The notes under the pieces were generated by a model. It worked only from the letters and a program-made list of their open reading frames with translations, did no database searches and was not told the DNA's origin. The position numbers and the translations under genes are program-made. From Clostridium sp. JN-9 (GTDB taxonomy: Bacteria; Bacillota; Clostridia; Clostridiales; Clostridiaceae), in contig NZ_CP035280.1 in NCBI RefSeq assembly GCF_004103695.1, positions 620,001-684,000 on the forward strand: a DNA stretch of 64,000 bases. The letters are read 5' to 3'. Below are positions 51,403 through 58,384 of this stretch, piece after piece; position 1 is the first letter of the stretch, and each line of letters starts with the position of its first letter.

Positions 51403-52830
51403 CTAAGTAATTTTATTCAATTCATCATTATCCTTTCGTATATTTCCCTTAGGCTTTAAACAGAATAAAATTAAAAATACACACAATAAGTATCTATTTG
51501 TATCAAAGGTAAGCTTTCCCTGTTTAAAAATCTGCTTTTTAGAATTATATACAATGGATTTTAGTAAAATAGGGGCAGCTTCAGCACTTTCCGGAGTAGG
51601 AATAGTAGCCATCCTATAATTTATTTCATCTAATAGGTCTTTTGAATTTAATGAAAGATTTAAATATCTTTCAGCCATGCTGGCAGTTGGTGCTTCAGGC
51701 CAGCTTGGAGCTAATCCTGAATTTACTACCATGTTTTTATATACATCCATAATAATATTATCATTGTCTGCTTTGTTTTCCCCATCTGAGAAATAAAAAC
51801 ACAAAGATAAAATATATAAAATTACTTCTGTACAGTAATATTCCATATCGTTCTTATTGGGATTCTTAACAAAAATGCTGTGCTCATCATCGTAAATATC
51901 TAAAATTTTAGAAGCCATATTATTAGCAAAATTATCAAATTTCAATATACCAAAGTTCTTATAAAACAGCCTGCAGTTTATATAAGTTAATAAATCAGAT
52001 TCCATATTTTTTGAATCAAGGACTAATGGATTGTATCTGCTTAATAATAAATCCATAACATCTAAAATCAATGCTCTGTTTTCTGTATCATTGCAGTAAT
52101 TAAAATATATATTTAATCCCAGGCATATTTTAGAAAGCTCATCTGTAGAAACTGTATATATTTCCTCCTTAAAATTCATAATCATATTAAGTATATCTTT
52201 AGAAAATACTCTATAACTTTGACTAATGCTATCATTTAGCATAATTGAATACCTATAATAGGCATCCATCATAAGAATATGGTCTGAAAACCTAAATTTT
52301 TCATTTTTATTTTCCAATTTGGTTTCATCAAATAATTCATCACTTGAATCTACCTTATCGGTGAAAACACCTTCTGGTGTTCTTAAGTTAGCAGCATAAA
52401 ATTCCAGTTGTTTTCTGGCTAAACCTTTGTATAATCTACCTAAATTGTATTTTTCGGAATCTATACCCTTAAAGCCATCATAGTATTCAGCCATTTCCAG
52501 TATTGACAATGTCATTAAACTATTAGAAAAAATATTAAATTCTTTTTTAAATTTTTTATAGTTTAATGAAAGCACATTGTTTTCTAAATCAAGTTTGCAA
52601 TTCCCCTTTTTATACACACATAAAAGTGGAGAATTTGATTTAAATATGTTAATATCAAATTTGGATGTACTTTTTAGTAAATCTTTTGTGGGAATTGTTA
52701 GTCCACATTTTGAATTTAGTACAAGATATTTTAATGATTCTTTTGAAAAGTAGAAAAGTTGATTTTCAATATTTTCTCTTTTTAAAGAATTCATCCTTAA
52801 AAATGGACCAATATATTTCAAAATATCCAC
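51403..52830 (-). CDS. Conserved hypothetical protein with C-terminal hydrophobic segment
   Basis: 475-aa protein from a GTG; a TTG nine bases later is better spaced from AGGTGG and also possible. Predominantly helical, with repeated aromatic-rich stretches and a conserved-looking block LAPSWPEAPTASMAERY near residue 380. A hydrophobic segment, LLCVFLILFCL, lies near the C-terminus before a charged tail, so it could be tail-anchored. The helical layout recalls six-hairpin glycosidase-like proteins, but I see no catalytic motif. Function unknown. Confidence 0.55.
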   Translation of the reverse strand: MDILKYIGPFLRMNSLKRENIENQLFYFSKESLKYLVLNSKCGLTIPTKDLLKSTSKFDINIFKSNSPLLCVYKKGNCKLDLENNVLSLNYKKFKKEFNIFSNSLMTLSILEMAEYYDGFKGIDSEKYNLGRLYKGLARKQLEFYAANLRTPEGVFTDKVDSSDELFDETKLENKNEKFRFSDHILMMDAYYRYSIMLNDSISQSYRVFSKDILNMIMNFKEEIYTVSTDELSKICLGLNIYFNYCNDTENRALILDVMDLLLSRYNPLVLDSKNMESDLLTYINCRLFYKNFGILKFDNFANNMASKILDIYDDEHSIFVKNPNKNDMEYYCTEVILYILSLCFYFSDGENKADNDNIIMDVYKNMVVNSGLAPSWPEAPTASMAERYLNLSLNSKDLLDEINYRMATIPTPESAEAAPILLKSIVYNSKKQIFKQGKLTFDTNRYLLCVFLILFCLKPKGNIRKDNDELNKIT

Positions 52831-52913
52831 CTACCATAAATTAATCCTTATATAAATAATATGACAAAAAAATTAAAATAGTGCTTGTACAATTCTATGA
52901 AAGGAAGATTTTT

Positions 52914-53903
52914 ATGAAAAGCGGAAAATTAGATTGGGATATTTTAAAGAATATAATTGACAATTCAAGAGGAGCTGCACGAGAAGAGGTTAGAATCAGA
53001 AGCGGTATTGGTGAAGACTGCAGTGTGGTAAAGTTTGGTCAGTATGAATGTGTTTTATCTACAGATCCAATAACTGGAGCTCAATTAAATTCTGGAAAAT
53101 TAGCAGTTAATATAAATTGTAATGATGTAGCCTCTTGCGGGGTTGAGCCTTTAGGTATCCTTGTAACAATATTGGCTCCTGAGAAAACAGAACTAAAGCA
53201 GATAAAAGATTTAATGACTGAAATAAGCAGTGAAGCAAAAAAGTTAAATGTGGAGATACTTGGGGGTCATACTGAGGTAACTGCTGCCGTTAATAAAATG
53301 ATAATATCATGTACGGTAATAGGCAGAACACTTAGCGGAAAAGCTGTGGCTACCAGCGGGGCTGAGTGTGATGATGATATTATTGTTACAAAAGACCTAT
53401 GCCTGGAGGGAACAAGTATAATTGCAAATGATTATACACATCTATTAAAAGATTTTTTAACTGAAAATGAAATAAATGAAGCAAAGAAATATATGGATAA
53501 TATAAGTGTTTTAAAAGAAGGCAAATTATGCGGTGAATTTGGAGTTCACTCCATGCATGATATTACTGAGGGTGGAATATTAGGAGCCATCTGGGAGGTT
53601 GCAGAAGCCAGTAAAACAGGATTTGAAATTTTTACAGACTCAATTCCACTAACAGCAGTAAGCAGTAAGATATGCAATAGGTTTAATATTGATCCTCTTA
53701 GATTTATTTCCTCAGGAAGTATGCTTATTACTGCAGCACATGGAGAAAAGCTGATTAAAATTTTAAGAGAAAATGGAATTAAAGCCACTATTATTGGAAA
53801 AATTACAAAGGATAAAGGTATATTAGTTAATTCAGATAAAAAAGTTGAAGTTTCCCCGCCAGAAAGAGATGAATTATTTATTTTCAAGGAAAGATATAAA
53901 TAA
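52914..53903 (+). CDS. AIR synthase-related protein, HypE/ThiL-like
   Basis: 329-aa ATP-binding protein of the PurM/HypE superfamily. Visible: RSGIGEDCSVVKFG, the metal/ATP motif STDPITGAQLNSGKLAVNI, CNDVASCGVEPLGILV, GGHTEVT, and HDITEGGILGAIWEVAEAS. The ATG with AAAGGAAG upstream is preferred over an earlier GTG. The pattern is closest to HypE-like proteins, but HypE's C-terminal Cys is absent (the protein ends RDELFIFKERYK). Located next to rph with no hydrogenase-maturation neighbours, so the substrate is unknown. Confidence 0.8.
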   Translation: MKSGKLDWDILKNIIDNSRGAAREEVRIRSGIGEDCSVVKFGQYECVLSTDPITGAQLNSGKLAVNINCNDVASCGVEPLGILVTILAPEKTELKQIKDLMTEISSEAKKLNVEILGGHTEVTAAVNKMIISCTVIGRTLSGKAVATSGAECDDDIIVTKDLCLEGTSIIANDYTHLLKDFLTENEINEAKKYMDNISVLKEGKLCGEFGVHSMHDITEGGILGAIWEVAEASKTGFEIFTDSIPLTAVSSKICNRFNIDPLRFISSGSMLITAAHGEKLIKILRENGIKATIIGKITKDKGILVNSDKKVEVSPPERDELFIFKERYK

Positions 53904-53963
53904 GCAATCTGCTAAACATAATGAAAGGAGAAATACTTATAAACAATAAGTATCAGGAAAGTT

Positions 53964-54713
53964 ATGAGAATTGATGGAAGAAAGAATGATCAAATAAGAA
54001 ATGTTAAGATTACAAGAAATTACACAAAATATGCAGAAGGTTCAGTTTTAGTAGAAAGCGGAGATACAAAAGTCATCTGTACTGCATCTATTGAGGAAAA
54101 GGTGCCTGTATTTTTAAAGGGAAAGGGAGAAGGCTGGATTACATGTGAATACAATATGCTTCCAAGAGCAACACAAGTAAGAAAACCACGTGATATCAGC
54201 AGAGGGAAAATAGATGGAAGAACCATGGAGATCCAAAGACTCATAGGAAGAGCATTAAGGTCTGTAGTGGATTTAAAAGCACTTGGCGAAAAAACCATAT
54301 GGATTGACTGCGATGTAATTCAGGCAGATGGAGGGACAAGAACTGCTTCAATATCGGGGGCCTTCGTAGCACTTGTGGATGCAGTAAACAAAATGCATAA
54401 AAAATCTCCATTTAATATTTATCCTGTAAGAAATTTTGTAAGCGCTGTCAGTGTTGGTATTGTTAATAATGAGAAGCTTTTGGATCTTTGTTATGCAGAG
54501 GATTCAAATGCTATGGTGGATATGAATGTAGTATTAACTGATAAAAATGAGTTTATTGAAATACAGGGAACAGGAGAACAAAGGCCTTTTTCAAGACATG
54601 AGCTTAATGAACTGCTTGATTTGGCAGAAAAAGGAGCAAAACATATTATTGATGTTCAAAAGAACAGTTTAAAAATGGATTCATTATGGATAGGGACAGG
54701 TGATGAAAAATGA
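53964..54713 (+). CDS. rph: Ribonuclease PH
   Basis: Phosphorolytic exoribonuclease that trims tRNA 3' ends; 249 aa. It opens [13 protein letters not shown] and has the signature [19 protein letters not shown], then [20 protein letters not shown]. It overlaps the next gene by 4 bases (ATGA). It sits upstream of a tRNA cluster, although tRNAs here encode CCA. Confidence 0.96.
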   Translation: MRIDGRKNDQIRNVKITRNYTKYAEGSVLVESGDTKVICTASIEEKVPVFLKGKGEGWITCEYNMLPRATQVRKPRDISRGKIDGRTMEIQRLIGRALRSVVDLKALGEKTIWIDCDVIQADGGTRTASISGAFVALVDAVNKMHKKSPFNIYPVRNFVSAVSVGIVNNEKLLDLCYAEDSNAMVDMNVVLTDKNEFIEIQGTGEQRPFSRHELNELLDLAEKGAKHIIDVQKNSLKMDSLWIGTGDEK

Positions 54714-55315
54714 AGAGATTAGTAGTAGCCAGCAATAATCAGCATAAAATTGAGGAAATTAAGGCAATGCTTAGTAAGTACAATATATCTATAATTTCAT
54801 TAAAGGAAGCAGGATTAGATATTGATGTAGAGGAAGATGGAAATACATTCATGGAAAATGCATATAAAAAGGCCTTTGAAATATCAAAAATACTAAAAGA
54901 TGACATGATATTAGCAGATGATTCAGGATTAATGGTGGATGCATTAGGAGGAGCGCCTGGAATATATTCAGCCAGATTCAGCGGAGAACATGGAAATTAT
55001 AAAAAGAATAATGAAAAATTAAAAGCTTTAATGCTTGGGAAACCAAAGGAGGAGAGAAAGGCTCAGTTTGTATGTGCTATGGTGTTAATAGCAGGTAAAA
55101 AACAAATAATTAAGGTACATGGAAGTATAAATGGATATATAATAGAAGAGGAAAAGGGACATAGTGGTTTTGGGTATGATCCATTATTCTATGTTCCTGA
55201 ATATGGTCTCACATTTGCAGAGATGGATGCCTCATTTAAAAATAAAATAAGTCATAGAAGGAAAGCATTGGAAAAATTAGATAAGGAAATTAAGGGTATA
55301 ATACAGGAGGAATAA
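54710..55315 (+). CDS. rdgB: XTP/dITP diphosphatase (RdgB/HAM1)
   Basis: House-cleaning nucleotide pyrophosphatase of 201 aa. Motifs: [55 protein letters not shown] and [13 protein letters not shown]. Start overlaps the rph stop. The phosphodiesterase gene follows 3 bases later. Confidence 0.95.
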   Translation: MKRLVVASNNQHKIEEIKAMLSKYNISIISLKEAGLDIDVEEDGNTFMENAYKKAFEISKILKDDMILADDSGLMVDALGGAPGIYSARFSGEHGNYKKNNEKLKALMLGKPKEERKAQFVCAMVLIAGKKQIIKVHGSINGYIIEEEKGHSGFGYDPLFYVPEYGLTFAEMDASFKNKISHRRKALEKLDKEIKGIIQEE

Positions 55316-55318
55316 AAT

Positions 55319-55789
55319 TTGTTAATCGGGGTTATTAGTGATACTCACAGATATGTATGGATAATAGAGAATGCTGTTAAAAAACTAGGAAATATAGACT
55401 TGCTAATTCATTTAGGAGACAATGTTCAGGATGTGAAAGAAATAGCCAAATATTACACAGGACCAATATTAAATGTAAAGGGGAATTGTGACTTTTCTGT
55501 AGATACTCCTGGGGAAATAATTGAAGAAATTGCAGGAAAGAGATTTTTTATAACTCATGGTCACAGATATGATGTTAAGTCTGATATGTCAAGGTTAAAG
55601 TATAAAGCACTGGAAGTACAAGCAGATGTGGTTCTTTATGGACATACTCATATATCACAAATTGCATATGAAAATGGCATCTGGTTTATAAATCCAGGAA
55701 GTCCGGCTATTTCTCGGGATGGCTTTAATAGTGTGGCTTTAATAGATATTACAGATGGAAAAATCAATGCCAGTATTAAAGCAATATAG
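55319..55789 (+). CDS. YfcE/MJ0936-family metallophosphodiesterase
   Basis: 156-aa calcineurin-like phosphodiesterase starting at TTG with AGGAGG upstream. Metal motifs: GVISDTH, HLGDN, KGNCD, THGHRYD, YGHTH. Third gene of the rph-rdgB operon, a common Firmicute arrangement. Cyclic-nucleotide or phosphodiester substrates are undefined. Confidence 0.93.
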   Translation: MLIGVISDTHRYVWIIENAVKKLGNIDLLIHLGDNVQDVKEIAKYYTGPILNVKGNCDFSVDTPGEIIEEIAGKRFFITHGHRYDVKSDMSRLKYKALEVQADVVLYGHTHISQIAYENGIWFINPGSPAISRDGFNSVALIDITDGKINASIKAI

Positions 55790-55819
55790 GCAGAAAATCA
55801 AAAAAGTTTAAATTAAGTA

Positions 55820-55848
55820 TTGACGAATTTAAATATATCGTGTAGAAT
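55820..55848 (+). promoter_or_regulatory. Promoter of the tRNA cluster
   Basis: TTGACG, 17 bases, TAGAAT, about 40 bases before the first tRNA. Confidence 0.65.
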
Positions 55849-55887
55849 AATCTATGTTGTCGGGAGTTAACAAAGCTTCTGATTCAT

Positions 55888-55963
55888 CGGGGTGTAGCGC
55901 AGATGGGAGCGCGCGTGGTTTGGGACCATGAGGTCGCAGGTTCAATCCCTGTCACCCCGACCA
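55888..55963 (+). tRNA. tRNA-Pro (TGG), first copy
   Basis: Acceptor CGGGGTG/CACCCCG, anticodon loop TTTGGGA, T-loop TTCAATC, encoded CCA. The same gene recurs at 57259. Confidence 0.97.
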
Positions 55964-56134
55964 ACTTATACAGTTAAGAGTTAACAGTTAAGAGTTGGAA
56001 GTTAAGAGTTAATAGTTGGAAGCCGACAGTTAAGAGTTATGAGTTAAAAGTTATTTGACAGTTAATAAAGTTTTTCTGCTTAGCAGAAAAACAACATAAT
56101 TTGTTATTTAATCTTTAATCTTTATTTTAATTGT
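55964..56134. repeat. GTTAAGA-type repeat in tRNA spacer 1
   Basis: Degenerate heptad-like units (ACAGTTAAGAGTTAACAG and similar) run for about 95 bases. They are followed by the hairpin TTTTTCTGC-TTA-GCAGAAAAA and an ATAATTTGTT/ATCTTTAATC tail leading to the next tRNA. Confidence 0.8.
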
Positions 56135-56208
56135 GCGGGTGTAGCTCAATGGTAGAGCGCTAGCCTTCCAAGCTAGTTACGAGGGTTCGATTCCCTTCAC
56201 CCGCTCCA
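56135..56208 (+). tRNA. tRNA-Gly (TCC), first copy
   Basis: Acceptor GCGGGTG/CACCCGC, anticodon loop CTTCCAA, encoded CCA. Two further identical copies at 56990 and 57467. Confidence 0.97.
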
Positions 56209-56231
56209 AATAACTTAGTAATAAGTTATCT

Positions 56232-56308
56232 GCGTCTTTAGCTCAGTTGGATAGAGCAACGGCCTTCTAAGCCGTGGGCCGGGGGTTCGAATCCCTTAAG
56301 ACGCACCA
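56232..56308 (+). tRNA. tRNA-Arg (TCT), first copy
   Basis: Acceptor GCGTCTT/AAGACGC, anticodon loop CTTCTAA, encoded CCA. Copies at 57087 and 57564. Confidence 0.97.
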
Positions 56309-56312
56309 TTAT

Positions 56313-56389
56313 GGTGAATGTAGTTCAGCTGGTAGAGCGCCAGATTGTGGTTCTGGTTGTCGAGGGTTCGAGTCCCTTCATTCACCCCA
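56313..56389 (+). tRNA. tRNA-His (GTG)
   Basis: Includes the encoded G-1 (GGTGAATG) opposite C73, anticodon loop TTGTGGT, encoded CCA. Confidence 0.96.
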
Positions 56390-56392
56390 TTT

Positions 56393-56467
56393 TGGGATGT
56401 CGCCAAGCGGTAAGGCACGGGACTTTGACTCCCGTATTCGTAGGTTCGAATCCTGCCACCCCAGCCA
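56393..56467 (+). tRNA. tRNA-Gln (TTG) with one acceptor mismatch
   Basis: Acceptor TGGGATG against CACCCCA leaves an A5-C68 mismatch; other arms pair. Anticodon loop CTTTGAC, encoded CCA. It is the only Gln tRNA in this cluster. Confidence 0.93.
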
Positions 56468-56469
56468 AT

Positions 56470-56545
56470 GGTTTACTAGCTCAGTTGGTAGAGCACATGA
56501 CTTTTAATCATGGTGTCCGGGGTTCGATTCCCCGGTAAGCCACCA
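56470..56545 (+). tRNA. tRNA-Lys (TTT), first copy
   Basis: Acceptor GGTTTAC/GTAAGCC, anticodon loop CTTTTAA, encoded CCA. Second copy at 57752. Confidence 0.97.
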
Positions 56546-56641
56546 AATATTTCAGTTATGAGTTGGAAGTTAAAAGTTAAGGGTAATTTAAATTTTCTGC
56601 TTAGCAGAAAAATAACATAGATTGTTATTTAATTAAAGTAT
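56546..56641. repeat. GTTAAGA-type repeat in tRNA spacer 2
   Basis: Short form of the spacer repeat (TCAGTTATGAGTTGGAAG units), with the TTTTCTGC-TTA-GCAGAAAA hairpin. Confidence 0.75.
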
Positions 56642-56725
56642 GCAGGTGTGGCGGAATTGGCAGACGCACTAGACTTAGGATCTAGCGCCTACGGCGTGCA
56701 GGTTCAACTCCTGTCACCTGCACCA
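56642..56725 (+). tRNA. tRNA-Leu (TAG)
   Basis: Class II tRNA with a long variable arm (CGCCTACGGCG), anticodon loop CTTAGGA, encoded CCA. Confidence 0.97.
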
Positions 56726-56900
56726 ACTAATACAGTTAAAAGTTAAGAGTGGTAAGTTAAAAGTTAAAAGCTTATAGTTAAGAGTGGATATTTAACAGTT
56801 AAAGGTTGATAGTTGAAAGTAATTGAGGTTTTTCTGCATAGCAGAAAAACAACATAATTTGTTCTTTGTTATTTAATCTTTAATCTTTGTTTTTAATTGT
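56726..56900. repeat. GTTAAGA-type repeat in tRNA spacer 3
   Basis: About 100 bases of ACAGTTAAAAGTTAAGAG-like units, then TTTTTCTGC-ATA-GCAGAAAAA, and the ATAATTTGTTCTTTG tail. Confidence 0.8.
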
Positions 56901-56975
56901 GCGGGAGTGGCTCAGTGGTAGAGCGTCACCTTGCCAAGGTGAACGTCGCGGGTTCGAATCCCGTCTTCCGCTCCA
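56901..56975 (+). tRNA. tRNA-Gly (GCC), first copy
   Basis: Acceptor GCGGGAG/CTTCCGC, anticodon loop TTGCCAA, encoded CCA. Second copy at 57974. Confidence 0.97.
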
Positions 56976-56989
56976 ATATACCGTGTTTT

Positions 56990-57063
56990 GCGGGTGTAGC
57001 TCAATGGTAGAGCGCTAGCCTTCCAAGCTAGTTACGAGGGTTCGATTCCCTTCACCCGCTCCA
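56990..57063 (+). tRNA. tRNA-Gly (TCC), second copy
   Basis: Same sequence as the copy at 56135. Confidence 0.97.
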
Positions 57064-57086
57064 GATAACTTAATAATAAGCTGTTT

Positions 57087-57163
57087 GCGTCTTTAGCTCA
57101 GTTGGATAGAGCAACGGCCTTCTAAGCCGTGGGCCGGGGGTTCGAATCCCTTAAGACGCACCA
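57087..57163 (+). tRNA. tRNA-Arg (TCT), second copy
   Basis: Same sequence as the copy at 56232. Confidence 0.97.
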
Positions 57164-57166
57164 TAT

Positions 57167-57242
57167 GCACCATTAGCTCAGTTGGTAGAGCACCTGACTC
57201 TTAATCAGGGTGCCCAGGGTTCGAGTCCCTGATGGTGCACCA
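57167..57242 (+). tRNA. tRNA-Lys (CTT), first copy
   Basis: Acceptor GCACCAT/ATGGTGC, anticodon loop CTCTTAA, encoded CCA. Second copy at 57644. Confidence 0.95.
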
Positions 57243-57258
57243 TTTTTTTATCTTTTTT

Positions 57259-57334
57259 CGGGGTGTAGCGCAGATGGGAGCGCGCGTGGTTTGGGACCAT
57301 GAGGTCGCAGGTTCAATCCCTGTCACCCCGACCA
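57259..57334 (+). tRNA. tRNA-Pro (TGG), second copy
   Basis: Same sequence as the copy at 55888, with the same downstream repeat start. Confidence 0.97.
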
Positions 57335-57466
57335 ACTTATACAGTTAAGAGTTAAGAGTTAACAGTTGGAAGTTAAGAGTTAATAGTTATTGAAGTTTTT
57401 CTGCTTAGCAGAAAAACAACATAAATTGTTCTTTGTTATTTATTCTTTAATCTTTATTTTAAATGT
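57335..57466. repeat. GTTAAGA-type repeat in tRNA spacer 4
   Basis: ACAGTTAAGAGTTAAGAG units, TTTTTCTGC-TTA-GCAGAAAAA hairpin and TTTGTTATTTATTC tail, placed like spacer 1 between tRNA-Pro and tRNA-Gly. Confidence 0.8.
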
Positions 57467-57540
57467 GCGGGTGTAGCTCAATGGTAGAGCGCTAGCCTTC
57501 CAAGCTAGTTACGAGGGTTCGATTCCCTTCACCCGCTCCA
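57467..57540 (+). tRNA. tRNA-Gly (TCC), third copy
   Basis: Same sequence as the first two copies. Confidence 0.97.
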
Positions 57541-57563
57541 TATAACTTAGTAATAAGCTGTTT

Positions 57564-57640
57564 GCGTCTTTAGCTCAGTTGGATAGAGCAACGGCCTTCT
57601 AAGCCGTGGGCCGGGGGTTCGAATCCCTTAAGACGCACCA
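57564..57640 (+). tRNA. tRNA-Arg (TCT), third copy
   Basis: Same sequence as the first two copies. Confidence 0.97.
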
Positions 57641-57643
57641 TAT

Positions 57644-57719
57644 GCACCATTAGCTCAGTTGGTAGAGCACCTGACTCTTAATCAGGGTGCCCAGGGTTCG
57701 AGTCCCTGATGGTGCACCA
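57644..57719 (+). tRNA. tRNA-Lys (CTT), second copy
   Basis: Same sequence as the copy at 57167, again 3 bases after tRNA-Arg. Confidence 0.95.
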
Positions 57720-57751
57720 GTAAAGTGAATATAAATTTATTCACTTTTAAT

Positions 57752-57827
57752 GGTTTACTAGCTCAGTTGGTAGAGCACATGACTTTTAATCATGGTGTCC
57801 GGGGTTCGATTCCCCGGTAAGCCACCA
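57752..57827 (+). tRNA. tRNA-Lys (TTT), second copy
   Basis: Same sequence as the copy at 56470. Confidence 0.97.
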
Positions 57828-57973
57828 GTATTTCAGTTAAGAGTTGAAAGTTAAGAGTTGAAAGTTAAGAGTTAAAAGTTGTAGGTTAAGAGCAATTAAA
57901 GTTTTTATGCTTAGCAGAAAAACAACATAATTTGTTCTTTGTTATTTATTCTTTAATATTTGTTTTTAGTTGT
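57828..57973. repeat. GTTAAGA-type repeat in tRNA spacer 5
   Basis: Regular alternation of GTTAAGAGTTGAAA units, then a decayed hairpin (TTTTTATGC-TTA-GCAGAAAAA) and the usual tail. Confidence 0.8.
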
Positions 57974-58048
57974 GCGGGAGTGGCTCAGTGGTAGAGCGTC
58001 ACCTTGCCAAGGTGAACGTCGCGGGTTCGAATCCCGTCTTCCGCTCCA
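57974..58048 (+). tRNA. tRNA-Gly (GCC), second copy
   Basis: Same sequence as the copy at 56901. Confidence 0.97.
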
Positions 58049-58080
58049 GTTTTAGTATGGCGCATGATAATATTTAATAA

Positions 58081-58157
58081 GCGCCCATAGCTCAGTTGGA
58101 TAGAGTTACGGACTTCGAATCCGGAGGTCGCAGGTTCGACTCCTGTTGGGCGCACCA
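58081..58157 (+). tRNA. tRNA-Arg (TCG)
   Basis: Acceptor GCGCCCA/TGGGCGC, anticodon loop CTTCGAA giving TCG, encoded CCA. Last gene of the cluster. Confidence 0.95.
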
Positions 58158-58169
58158 GAGTCGTTGATA

Positions 58170-58213
58170 TAGCAAGCTTTACAGAAATGTAAAACTTGCT
58201 ACTTTTATTTTTT
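58170..58213 (+). terminator. Terminator of the tRNA cluster
   Basis: TAGCAAGCTTTACA and TGTAAAACTTGCTA pair around GAAA with one internal mismatch, followed by T-rich sequence. Confidence 0.85.
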
Positions 58214-58384
58214 CCCACACTTTTCTCTTGATTTAAACACAATAATTGATGATGCCATCTCATATGTTATGATATAATTACTATAAGAAAGTGTTGTTAT
58301 TTACCAAATAGAGGAATTGCTTAATTATGTAAGCAAATTATTATTATAATAATGAGAAATCTGTAAATAACTTGAGGCGATTTG

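Noticed and set aside
56274-56538. Plus-strand frames of about 75 residues with serine- and proline-rich translations
   Set aside because: They run across several tRNA genes (Arg, His, Gln, Lys) and reflect tRNA sequence, not coding.
55964-57973. Possible CRISPR array in the repeated tRNA spacers
   Set aside because: Units are 7-8 bases, degenerate and without unique spacers; the larger period is set by tRNA genes.
57985-58263. A 92-aa minus-strand frame containing a protein-like VRPTGVEPATSGFE stretch
   Set aside because: It is antisense to tRNA-Gly and tRNA-Arg genes; this is a well-known false protein from tRNA complements.
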